Positions 49,020 through 60,779 of a stretch of 64,000 bases of DNA are shown piece after piece. Location of the stretch: the NCBI GenBank assembly GCA_002633005.1, contig NMRA01000804.1, forward strand, positions 74,417-138,416, read 5' to 3'. The notes under the pieces were generated by a model. That model saw only the letters and a list, made by a program, of their open reading frames with translations. It was not told the DNA's origin and searched no databases. The stretch comes from Phoronis australis (taxonomy: Eukaryota; Phoronida; Phoronidae). Both the position numbers and the translations under genes were made by a program. Every line of letters begins with the position of its first letter. Within the stretch, counting starts at the first letter, position 1.

Positions 49020-52000
49020 CCACCCCCAGAGACTGCGAACTAAAATACCACCTCTACCATTGTGTATGGACTGACTCTTACATCCCACATATCAGGCCTA
49101 TATCAGGAGTTATTGAATGCCCCTATTTAGGATATATGGGATAACTTGTGTATTATATAATATAAGAGTCTGGAATATAAGTTAAATGACCCAGTGATGA
49201 ATTAGAAAATGCTACATCAATGATTAATTATGTCCTAATACACTTGCAATACGCAGTAAACTGTATTCTACTGTCAATAGTTATTGAATTAGCAAAATCC
49301 GAGCATTATTAATAAAAATAAAAGCAACAAAATCATGCAAAATGTACAAAAGAATTCCACCTATAGATTGATTTTGAAACGCAAATTTGTGAGTTTTAAA
49401 AGCAGTGATCAAATATCCCAGACAGACAGTTGTTCAAGTCAAAAACTAGCCAATGTTTCCTGTAACATGAGAAATGCAGGCCAGATTTAGAACTTTAAAG
49501 AAACAGTGGTAAAACCTAACCAGAATTAAGAGGTCTGCAAGCCCCCAAGTCAAAGTTGCAGACATCAATATTGTACCTTCCTGTTAATTCCTACAAAGTC
49601 TATAGAAGGACATTTTTTTACTTTCTATTCATTTTACAGAACACAGGATGACGTATCTTAAAATATTTCTAAAATTTCGCATCAATAACTTCATTCGTGT
49701 TTGAAGTTACAAGCAATTGATTGTCATGGACTCTCTTAACAGTGATATCACGAAAGGTTAATCCCAGAAATTGTGTCACGGAGGATAATATTAATAATCC
49801 TTGTGATTGATTCGTCTTTGAGAAGGCAATTTGAAATCATGTTCTGCGTCTCCTCGCCCTAAGACGAATTGTCCTAAATCTCAATTGAACCCGTTGTCAT
49901 ATGAGCCCGGTACAACAATGCGTTCGGAATGGAATAGTTTCGGTGTTTATCATTAGTTGTCAACAAGATTTTGGTTTGTGATATTACTCACAATACTACG
50001 CACTTCCTGAAATTGTAAAGCAGTTACTGTAACTTTGGAACACCAAATCTATCAAATGACAGATCAATTTCATGTGAAATTTTCAAAAAATGTTATGCAC
50101 TGCTGTCCAACATATTGTTAGAAATTGTTTTCATGTTCCATTTTTGCATTAGAAGATTCAAAAAGTAAATTTCGTGATTTTATAGAAAAAAATATCAAAA
50201 ACTGCATGAAATGAAATCATAATTTAGAAAACCGTCACAGCTTTTTATATTTCATCTTGAAAATTACTATCAAAGGAAATGTGGTCGTTTTTTGTTGTTT
50301 TACCAAGAATGTACCATTCTTTTAACTTTAGTTACGATAAATTTGACACAAAAGCTGATGACCATGTGAACAAATGGAAGAACGGCATCCACTTGAAAAT
50401 CAAATTCTACAGGCTTGCTTGTCTTTCAGTATAATTTTACCAAGTTAAAATCTATAGTTTTGTTGATATGTGGCAAAGTACACACACTTGACAACAGGCT
50501 CCTTTGTCAATAAACACATTATTATTCTTTCACTGTGCTGGCTGGCTGTTCTAGATGAACAGAGAACAAAGCCAGAAACCAGAATTTTAAATGGAGGTGT
50601 ATATAGAGACAATCCTCAAACAATGTTACAAGCATAAATTTGGTGCAAAATATAGAAGAGGGCTTTGAACATACTGCAGGATGCCAGGACGTGGAGACAA
50701 ATGGATGGAAAATCAGAGACCTAAAGAAACAACTGGAGGTAGGTGGCGATAATATGCACTAGTATGTGCGCACTACTATGGATGTAACATAAGTCATCAA
50801 TATTACAACATATCATAACATGATGATGTGCAATAACACATTTGCAAGTGAACATTGATGTTATTGACTCTATTGACCAATCAGACCACAGCAGTCGTCA
50901 CATTGCTCTTGAAAATGGGGATAATGGCTGATGACTCACTAAGAGCAGGAAAAGGGGGTCCCATTCCCAGGTAGTTTTGGCACTTTTCTCCAGATTCCCG
51001 GAGTTAATTTTATTTCGGTATCTGCCCCAAAAATCTCCATTTTCCCCCATTTCCAAAATCACGGACATAAAAAGGGCCCACCACCAGTCCCAAAAAAGCC
51101 TATCCTTCTCAGTTCTCTTGGGCAATCAAAGTTTTAGATCTCCAAGACCAGTGTTGCCTTAGAGGCAAATGATTTGGTCAAAGAATCTCCAATTCCATCT
51201 ACACGTACTCTCATATACTCATGTAAGATGCATGCATGTAGTATTTTGTAGTCGAAGGAAATTTCCCAAGCACCATGGCCTACCGACCTTCCTGCAAGTT
51301 GAGACTCAAGAGAAAGCAATGTGTAAACTTCATAACAACCAAGAACCCTAAACCCAGGTTTCAGCTTTCCATGCAAATGTTACCAAAAAGGTCAAACAGA
51401 AATCAGGACAAAACCTTTAGAAAGCAACAGATCACTCACTGCACATAGTAAGATGACTTGCGGAGGGTGGCGCCAATGACAGAGTAATATTCCGATCCGA
51501 CTTGACCATTCCAACTCCACTTATTCCTGCAGACAGACAGCAAGCTGCTACCTGACAACCACTCAAATGAAATCGCACAAAAATGGATTGTACTGCCTGC
51601 TCAACATGAATATTAGAAAAGTGTTAATAGTAATCATGTGAGATGCAAGCTGTGCTTTATTGATCAAGTGCTGTTCACAGGGTTTTGTTTGTCATAAAAG
51701 CAATGTTTGGTCAATGTGGGAAAGTCCATTAGGCTTAGGGGTGATAGCAAACAGATACCAGCGGTTCAGTAGTGAAGTTAGAATTATTATACCAATTAGA
51801 AAATAGAAAAAACAATAATAATAATAACCATAATATAATAATTAACAATAATACTATCAATATCATTAATAAGATTCATAATCATAATAATAATAATATA
51901 ATTATTAACAATAATACTATTAATATAATTAATAAGATTCATAAACATAATAATAATATTAACAATAATACCAAATAAGAATAATAATTACAAAACAAAC

Positions 52001-55000
52001 ATGACAAGTAATAGGTAACACTGAAAGCAGTAGAAAAGATAATTGTGTTTGTATTTGTATATGTCTTTGTTGTAGTAAGGATGAGTATAACAAATGCTGC
52101 ATTATTTTACAGCAGAAAATGATTGTCAACCAGAAAGAAAAAATATCAGTGAATACTGAATAGTTACTTTCAGTTTTAGCTTTATGGGACAGCAGACGAC
52201 CAATGAATAAACATCCAAGCTCTCCCTTCTCTCGGGGCAAATAAAAAGAAACGAGGAAATAAAATGAAAAGGTTCGGAGTTAAAAGCACAGCTAACTGGA
52301 CCAACTGCAGTGCCACTGCCAGTAAGGACCCCGTCAGATGAGACCGCTTCTGTCAGGTGGGCGCCCTTTTAAATAGATATCCCAGAAAGTATCCATTCAC
52401 CAGAATGTTGCAGTGTGCTCTGCAAGATTTACCCACAATGCCATGTGTCAGGCACTTGCCCCATTGTTATACACCCCTGCTGTATGAATCACCGGATGTT
52501 CCCCAAAGTCCCTGCCCTCTAAAAACTGGGTGCCACAAATGATGATCGGACTCCTGATTTTTAAATTATACTCTAAACAAAGACTTTTGTACCTTTTGAG
52601 ACACAAATAAGGAATGATTTTTAATGAAAAGGACATCCTTTTTTTCAAGTTTCAATGAAAAAACAAATATTTATATAATACATGTGTTGCAGGATGGGTA
52701 TGTCTATATGGTTATTCAGATTCAAATTAAGAGTCACGTAACTTTCCGCAGTAGGGAGATGACAAGATGAGCGATCTTGCATCATTTTTTTCAGATTCTA
52801 ATCCAATCGAGTGATTCCATAGATATGCAAATAAATGCACCTCGTGTTCTGAGTTTTATCGCATGTGCGGCAGTCTAATAATCACAATTTTGAATGCGTT
52901 TTCAAGGACCATGTTCCGCTTGGCAAAAGATAACTTTTCTTCAATTTTGGGAACCACAGAGTAGTTCTGTACTTGTCTGACAGGGGGGAAAATGACGACA
53001 AGTCATTCTGGTGTGACTTAAGGTGACATTAGGGTTAAGAAAACTGATATTCTGAGAACAGCTGCAGCGCATATTAGAACCAAGAACCTTTCTGCTGCAA
53101 CCAAATCCTCTGTTGACTATTGTATAGGCAGTAACACAGTGATTTGGTATAACACATATATTGCTTACTGAACAGATAGTAACTACATGTAACATAGTGG
53201 TCGGCATACCACTGACTGAGCCAAATCGAAGCGTATTTTACAGACAAAGTCACCAGACAGGATTTCATTTTATGTCAGGTAGACAATGGCAATAACGGGC
53301 AATTTGCAGTAAAATCTCAAGAGCACAATGGATTTCATAGTTGTATAGCTCTGGTCAAAGCTAAGAACTTCAAAAAGTCATCCCAACCACCAATAACCCC
53401 AAATATGCCTTTTGGCCATACAACAATTATGTCCCTTAAAGTTTCACTGTTGCAGAGTACGTTGTGAGGCAGACATCTACAAATTTAATAAACTTAAGCA
53501 AGTCGATAAATAGTCTTCACTTGTAAAACTTGGATAAGAACAATGTAGGGCTCTACCTTTTGAAAACTCGGTCAATTATACTATATGATTTTCACATTTC
53601 GCACAGGGTGTGAGCACCTTTAATACGGACAGACATATTACGAGTAGCAGTGCCTCAGATAATATACTTCACCTTCCCATCTGATTTCAAGCAGTGATAG
53701 GCACTGCGTGGAATGTGCTTAAATATTTGGTTATTTCAACTTGCGATTACATCATTTAATTAATGGACCGGGCACCAGCATTTTAATTGTACTATGCTAC
53801 CCTTGCGAAGTGAGTCCAGTACCTGAGAAAAATGGATCTCTGCAAGAGTTGAATTCACTGAGGTTGTGGGAATTACACTTGAACTCAATGACAGACTTGC
53901 CTCGTGGCGGATGGAAGTGGAAAAAGTGCAGTGCTGGGTAATGTAGCCCACATTGACAGTAGTACCCATTTCTCGGTAGGCCTACACACCCCTCCCCCTC
54001 TATTCCCAATTTACAAATCCCACGCTGCCTTCTCCATCAATAATTTATCATTTACAGAAACTTTCACTTATCTCAAGCATAAAACACCATTCTGTTGTGC
54101 ACTGTACACTATAATCCTGTGTTCAGTTGAGTAATCTTGAAAAATTTAGACGTCTCAGTTATAATTGACATGGAGTCACAAACAATGGAAATCATCAAAA
54201 GAGATCATCCCAATCAGTCTATTATCAGAGCTCAATAAAGTCAACTTTCTACGTTTAGGCCAACCTTTTATGTCCATCGGTCACTCACACACACAAAAAG
54301 ATCTTTAAAAGTCAAAATAAAGTCCCGGGGATTCCAATATCAAGAAGCCCACGCCCTTAATTACAAAACCGTTCATAAGATTACGTAGAACTATGAAATG
54401 TATATCTATAACAGCGGAATAGTTGTCATACAAGAACCAGAGTATTGATGGTTTTACAGGCAGTGTTTACCGCAAATCGTGCCGCGGCTGCGGGAATCAA
54501 CCACGAAACCTCAAATCAAAAGCCGGAGTACAAGCAAGAACTATTTTTGCAACAGACTTTTGTAGTCACATGTATCATCTACTTACAACAGCTTGATCGG
54601 GTAGAGACCTCAGGTGACCGTGAACAACTCTCTGCAACCAGTGTTGACAACTGTTGTAACGCACCGACCGCAACTCTTCAATGTAAAGGACACAAACCGC
54701 TGACAGCGATTTACGGACAGGTCCATTTCACACTGAGGTAGTGCAGGCTTTGTATGGGGCGACGAGCACGTCGATGCGGAAGACCGCACGAACCCGAGCG
54801 ATAACATCAATTCATGGCGTTTCGATGGAAACAGGGTTTCTCGGTATGATTCTACTGGTAACAACATAGTTTTACGATACCATACTTTTATTTTAGAGTC
54901 GGGTTAAAAAAACATTTGAAACACTTGTGAGAGGCTTATCTCACCAGACTGCCGGCTTACTAAGTACTGATTTCAAAAATAACATTTTTAATTAAAAATA

Positions 55001-55440
55001 AACTATAGAAGTAGCCGGTATAAAAAACAACTGAGCAAAAAGCCCTACCTTCAGTACGGTGCCTCCCGTTCATCACATGTTTTACTAACAGGTTCCTCTG
55101 GATACCCTAAATATACCTCGCGCATATGTCCCTTGAGATATAATGAAAATGTGTACAACAAATATGAACGAAATTTCCCGTCGCCATTGAATTCATAGAC
55201 ATGTTTTATAACTCACTTTTACTCGTTCAACTTTCCCATTCCAAATAGTCACGACACCTACCGGTACTTTTATGAGAACTTTAGTGGTTCCTTGACATCG
55301 ATTTCACAGATAATGCAAGGCACGGGTCAATTGAAACTTATTGTATGATTCAAGGGTTGACGTAGTTCTCTGCAAGTCCTTTTCTCAGAACTTCTTTGTT
55401 CTCTAAGAGGTTCCATCCAAAAGTCAGAAATGTGACTACA
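49020..55440. repeat. Intergenic DNA with an AT-rich microsatellite
   Basis: 51805-51975 is an interrupted (AAT)n/(ATA)n array whose apparent Asn/Ile-rich frame is an artefact. 53340-53455 repeats the 13.4 kb segment. 54.45-54.85 kb is CpG-richer than the surroundings and could be regulatory, but no exon was recognised there. Otherwise nothing. Confidence 0.5.
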
Positions 55441-55442
55441 AA

Positions 55443-55587
55443 CAGAGGCGGATCCAGGATTTTGAGTTGGGGGTCAGGGCAGGGTATTAGCCAGGATTTT
55501 GCCCGTCAGCGCACACCCTTCCTGCCAAATGGAATTTGCCGGGGAGAATTTTAGGGGGCCATGACCCCTTTCTAAATCCGACACTGA
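55443..55587 (+). mobile_element. hAT-like nonautonomous element, copy 2
   Basis: The ends CAGAGGCGGATCCAGGA and (reverse complement of the right end) CAGTGTCGGATTTAGAA match at 11 of 17 positions. An exact 8-bp ACAAACAG occurs at 55438-55445 and again right after the right end at 55588-55595, as expected for a hAT target duplication. The element is 145 bp and non-coding. Confidence 0.6.
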
Positions 55588-56467
55588 CAAACAGCCAAAA
55601 AAAATTGCGTTTCTTGAAGCGTTTCGGACCGCTGTCTTGTCGAATAGACTACGGATTTTTGTCTTACCTTCGAGTTGTAGATAGTTATTATAACTTTCAG
55701 CCTTGGCGTCAGTACTCTCTTCAAACAGTCTAAGCTTTCCGTATACTTAAATTTTCAGCCAAAAGCTATGCAAAAGTCAAAAGCCCCATTCTTCGAGAAA
55801 CACAGACACCTGAGGTCAAAATAAAAATGACCGGGAGCCGACAGACACCACGGAACCTGCTTACCTCGTTACGGACTTTGAAAGTTATCCTTCGCGGCAA
55901 GTGGGTACATGCAACTTTCTGTTCAAGAACCAACAAAACAAGTAAACAACTCAAAATGTCGATTCAAAAATCTGTACTTTGTAGAGTCACAAATTTTGCA
56001 ATCGAAGCCATCTTATTGCAGCAAAGATTTTTTCTCACCTCGAACTGGTTAACAAAACTACATTGCTTTTGGCTAAAAATGTGAATCATAGACATATAAG
56101 TTCCCCAAGTTTGTGCACGAACCGCTCTAAAACGTCTTAGCCAACTGACGTTCACGGATAGACAAAACGTGTTTACTTTTCAACTATTTGTTTGGCGATA
56201 TTGACATATGTATGACTTAGTCAGGTTCAGTAGCATATCCATCCTACCACTAGAATCAGTTTGTGACTACAAATTAAACTACCTGGAATTGCATTTCTGT
56301 AGGGCTTAGCTGTCAAAAAAGAAAATGAATTAAAACTGCTTTTCAGCGGCTTAAAGGCTCAGAAGAAGGGCACCTTAATATCGTGATATTCCGTGATACC
56401 GAGGTTTTATACAGTGTATTTGTTTACAAAAGCATTCAACCTGTCAGCAACCCAAGAAACTCATCTG

Positions 56468-56873
56468 GGCCCGGTCTCTAATCTTTGTACTCGAAACGAA
56501 CTCGAAACTATTTTTGGCAATTTCTCTGCTCCTTTTGTGCGAACTTAAGATAATTGGTTATCAGACTGTGCTCGAATGCATTATAGTTTATGCATAGGAG
56601 TTTCTAGTTCAAGTTTGCCCTTGACGACCCTTATATTCGTGCTACAAACTCGAGTAAAAACTTGAAATTTAGAGTTCAAACTCGAACTTATTGCTTTAAT
56701 GTTGGGTTTATAAACTGTGAACTAAGGGCAATAAATTATCTACGTAAGTTATTGTGTACTCGAGCATAGAATAATAGACACTTATCTTGAGTTCGCCCAA
56801 AAGTAGAGTAGAAAATGCCAAACCTACTAGTAATTTCGAGTTCCATTTCGAGTAAAAAGATTGGAGACCGGGC
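56468..56873 (+). mobile_element. Foldback MITE, copy 1 (406 bp)
   Basis: The left end GGCCCGGTCTCTAATCTTT and the right end (reverse complement GCCCGGTCTCCAATCTTT) are inverted repeats. The similarity continues for ~100 bp on each side through ttggca..ttt..gcgaac..aagataa. The interior is rich in ctcgaa/ttcgag words. TCTG flanks both ends (56464-56467 and 56874-56877). There is no coding capacity. Confidence 0.88.
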
Positions 56874-56879
56874 TCTGGT

Positions 56880-58730
56880 CGAGTTTATTGAAGTTTGCCA
56901 ACTCTAACATGATTGCAAATCCAACAGTTGTGTATGTGTATTATTGCCTATAATTTGAATTGCCACAAACTCGAATCTCAAGGTGTTAACTGCGAATTGT
57001 TCCTTTAAATAATAATTGCGTTCAGATTGGATTTCACTGGCCGTGTAGTTTTTGTCTAACACGAACTGTGGCTTTGTTCATGTTCAATTACTGTTCAGTC
57101 TTTACGTTTCAATTTGGAAGTTTTCCACACAATGAAAAACTAATAGGTTAAACATAACGTTTGATCATCTGCCGCNAAAATCATCTGTTTCTTTTTAAAC
57201 GAAACTTAAGTCCTGAAATTAGTCCTTGGAAGGAGGCCAAAAACGGCGGTTTAGCTAGTTGTCCCTTCCTGGTTATCTCTTCCTGATACTACATACAGTT
57301 TTCAAATAATCAGGCAAAATTTTCGCCTAGTTTACTCTTGTTGAAAACTTTGATTAAAAAAGTTTTACTGTTCTGCCCCATTGTGTTCAATTCTAAGAAA
57401 TTTTACCGTACTTTTTTCATGGAAGCTCATTGGTAGCTAGACGCGGACGCTATGACATGGAGATCTGAAACGCGGTTCGCCCTGTTTAGTCTAGTCGAAA
57501 AATGCCTCCCCCGTACACCCCTCGGACTTCAATTTCTAAGTTGAATTTTTATGAAGGAAAACATGTGAGGAAACCGAAAAATGTTGTTAACAAGTCGAAA
57601 ATGTCCCACGTATGTTTCTATGTAAATTAGTACTGCCTTAACCCATTCTGCATTATTTCGCAATTAGGTCGCCGACCATTTCATATAATTGAAAGAACTA
57701 AGTGTCTGGACTTATGTTTTGTGGGTCAAACATCGCATTAGAACTACAAGTAAGTGATAAAAGCTGTCTTATGCATGGCACAAGTAAAAATACTCAACAT
57801 ATGGAACAGAAATACTGTGTGGAGCATGAAAGTCCGCTATTTTTATCTAAATTCAGAACTTAGATGTTGACGGCATAAATGAAACTTAAACAAACTTTGA
57901 TATTATGTAAATGTTGTAGTCCAACCAAAGATATATTTTAGGTTTGTAAATGAAACACAATGTTTCTCATCTTTTAAAAAGAGAAACGTTATTTCTTAGA
58001 CAGAGTCACATGATACTGAAGTTAAAACACCTTGAATACAAAATAACGTCAAAATATACATACCGGCTGTTGACATGTGTGTCACTCGGTGCAAATCCAG
58101 TACTGCATGGGGACAGGGAAAGAGACAATAGAAAGACTCTTAATGGAACGGTTCTTAGAGCAAGATGACATCCCCATAGCGGATTCTTCTCGACATAACC
58201 CAAGCTTGTAGTCATGGGCATCTCGGTGAAGCCTTGAAAGATCATTCAACTTACTATGCCATCGGGAAGTTAGTATCTTTTGTTTGCGGAGATGTTGGCT
58301 GAAAGCCATCTTGGAAAGACAGCTGCCTATTGGATGTCATTCATCAACCATTGTCACGTGGTCTTCATGCTCCAGCACTCAACTTGCAGCTGCTCCGCAA
58401 ATGTATTGGAGACATGGCAGAACTCTTCTTTGCATTCGATGGCCATAACGTACTATTCAAGGTTGGTAAATAGTTTTAATAGTTTTGGCATAATATTGCA
58501 TGTAGCGTTCTTTATTGAAGTTCTATTACCGGGCTTTTCCGTAGATAAAGCCCTGGGCGTGTTTTCGGAAAATGAAAATTTTCAGGCATTTTAGTAACAC
58601 CAATAAACGCCCGGGCGTTTATTCGAAAAATGGGGGTGTGTAAACGGAAAGTCATAATTTTGGCTACGTAAATACCAGCATGATGCGCGAAACGTATTTT
58701 TGTAAGTGACACATATTGTCCGACGGTCAT
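56880..58730. other. Intergenic DNA between repeats
   Basis: One ambiguous base at 57176. 58520-58630 holds an imperfect inverted pair (cttttccgtagataaagccc / aaacgcccgggcgtttattc). No gene recognised. Confidence 0.5.
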
Positions 58731-58732
58731 GT

Positions 58733-58885
58733 TCAGTCCCCGGCGGTCCTGTTTTCTGGTGGGGCGATCATGTTTTTAGGTGCGTCAGTCCCATTTTCTG
58801 GTGCGACGGTCCCATTTGATCCCCGGAGGTCCTGTTTTGGGTCAGTCCGATTTAGAGGACCGGCGGTCATGTTGTTTCTCACCCG
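58733..58885 (+). repeat. GC-rich dispersed repeat, uninterrupted copy
   Basis: Contains ccccggcggtcctg, ttttctggtggggcg, aggtgcgtcagtcccatttt, and gatccccggaggtcctgttt. It matches 59855-60425 once the MITE there is removed. The frames across it are shadows. Confidence 0.85.
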
Positions 58886-58889
58886 TGAT

Positions 58890-59850
58890 TACATCCCCGA
58901 AATTTCCCACAGCACGGATATAGTTCTGCTCGTCACCTCGTCACGTGAAACTTATATCAACATGTAGAGCTAGCGAACGGAGCAGGCGCATGCAGAATCT
59001 AGGAGTCATCAACACTCACCTTGCAGGTTGCAGCCGCTTGAGTGAAAAACAATGTAATGAACACCATTTGTTTGCCTATTGTACTAAACAAAAGTTTGTC
59101 GCGCTCGTGACATGAGCACGCGTCATTTCCTAAAATTTTGCGTGATCTTTCGGAAGATGATGACTCAACTAAGCAGCAACATCGATTTGTTCTGAAATTC
59201 GGTTTGCTGGTATTAAAATACTAAAAACGTATGACGAAATGAAATCAGTTCCGATAATTTGTTGTGCCATGTACGCAACGTCGTAGAAGAGAAGAGCTGA
59301 CTGAAGAGTCGGTGAAAAAAGGAACTGGTCAATGTTAGCCAACCTAAAAGAACGCGTCTCAAGCAGAATAACGACAGAAGAACAAATTTCCCGGCGAGAG
59401 CCGATAAATAATTTAGTTTACTCTAGGAAGAGTGTCGTTAATAACACTAATTCGTTGAAGGTTTTATATGTGCAGTGTTCTACCCACATCCGCGCCAAGC
59501 TGTATATTTAGTATACTGCTTTGCCGCACAAAGGCTAGTTATGATGCTTCATCCGAGAACCAGAACGCCCGTTTTAATTTTTTTTTTGACTAAAACGTCA
59601 CATTGGAGAAAATGATTTTCATTTTGTTCTAAAACTTACGCAGTGCATAATTATTTAGCTCAAAAGCGTGCAACGTGGTTTGTGGTTAAAACTCAAAAAC
59701 GCCGCGTGTTACAAAGCGAAGGGTCCTGTAGCACACAAAAGATTTCGTTGGATTAATTGGCACAAGACCTGCATATGCATACGTATATAGCTCCATTGTA
59801 TGATCTGTGTAGGCCTACTGGTAATAAATCTTAGCTTGTTTGTCATTGCA
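58890..59850. other. Intergenic DNA
   Basis: No feature recognised; moderately CpG-rich compared with the window. Confidence 0.45.
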
Positions 59851-59854
59851 GTTT

Positions 59855-60425
59855 CAATCCCCGGCGGTCATATCAGTCCCAGGCGGTCCTGGGCCCGGTC
59901 TCCAATCTTTTTATTCGAAATGGAACTCGAAACTGGGTTTGGCATTTTCTACTCTACTTTTGGGCGAACCCAAGATAAGTGTCTATTATTCAATGCTGGA
60001 ATACACAATAACTTACGTAGATTATTTATTGCCCTTAGTTCACAGTTTGTAAACCCAATATTAAAGCAATTCGAGTTTGAACTCGAAATTTCGAGTTTTT
60101 ACTCGAGTTAGTAGCACGAATATAAGGGTCTTCAAGGGCAAACTTGAACTAGAAACTCCTATGCATAAACTATAATGTATTCGAGCACAGTCTGATAACC
60201 AATTATCTTAAGTTCGCACAAAAGGAGCACAGAAATTGCCAAAAATAGTTTCAAGTTCGTTTTGAGTACAAAGATTAGAGACCGGGCCCTGTTTTCTGGT
60301 GGGGTGGTAATTTTTTAGGTGCGTCAGTCCCATTTTCTGGTGTGACGGTCCCATTTGATCCCCGGAGGTCCTGTTTTGGGTGAGTCGGTCCGATTTAACA
60401 GGACCGGCGGTCGTGCTGTTTCTCA
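59855..60425 (+). repeat. GC-rich dispersed repeat, copy interrupted by the MITE
   Basis: The same repeat as at 58.7 kb, split at CCTG by the 396-bp MITE. The right part resumes with ccctgttttctggtgggg at 60287 and continues to the ggaccggcggtc block at 60399. Confidence 0.85.
59892..60287 (-). mobile_element. Foldback MITE, copy 2 (396 bp), inside the GC-rich repeat
   Basis: The same family as copy 1 in opposite orientation: the 60130-60225 segment is the reverse complement of 56520-56620 with few changes. CCTG flanks both ends (59888-59891 and 60288-60291). Comparison with the uninterrupted repeat confirms the insertion point. Confidence 0.92.
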
Positions 60426-60436
60426 CCCTTGATTGT

Positions 60437-60592
60437 GTTAGCAACAATCACCAAGCCAATCCAGTTAGTTTTATCTGCAGAGAAACTAATAAGGAATTAC
60501 TGTACATTAAAGAGTCACTGGCTATTCAGAATCAGCATGCTACTGATTCTCTCAACAACATGCAGAGCTCAGCGAGCCTGCAACTACGGTGA
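60437..60592 (+). mobile_element. 3' end of a Penelope-like element ORF (upstream partial copy)
   Basis: The frame reads CRETNKELLYIKESLAIQ and ends SSASLQLR then stop. This resembles the end of the PLE GIY-YIG endonuclease domain, where the catalytic Glu lies in a KExLLI-type helix. It precedes the ribozyme-like motif and the next RT start, as in a tandem PLE join. The match is short. Confidence 0.5.
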
Positions 60593-60670
60593 TGACTAGG
60601 TACTGACTACTCAGTATCTCTCACTTCACTTCATGGATGTCACCTGAGATGTATGTTGACACCTGTTGTC

Positions 60671-60728
60671 CTGTGTAAATATCCTGATGATGTCTAACGA
60701 ATAGACGAAACGTTGATTCAACACGAAC
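60671..60728 (+). ncRNA. Hammerhead ribozyme (type I-like) of a Penelope-like element
   Basis: CTGATGA (60684-60690) is followed by stem II GTCTA-ACGAA-TAGAC (60692-60706), a perfect 5-bp stem, then GAAAC (60707-60711) and GTT (60712-60714). The predicted cleavage is after T60714. Stem I can pair ATC before the core with GAT at 60715-60717, and GTGT (60673-60676) with ACAC (60721-60724), with an internal loop between. Stem III is only the palindrome ACGT, so activity may need a dimer. Hammerheads of this form are known in the pseudo-LTRs of Penelope-like elements. Confidence 0.72.
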
Positions 60729-60779
60729 TTCTTCATTTGTGCAGCGATCGTCTGGTTTTTAATCTTGGCTGTGGCCAAG

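Noticed and set aside
51772-51978. Asn/Ile-rich frame
   Set aside because: Translation of an AAT/ATA microsatellite.
54445-54867. Possible 5' exon in a CpG-richer stretch (frames on both strands)
   Set aside because: No recognisable domain, no clear donor, frames overlap on opposite strands.
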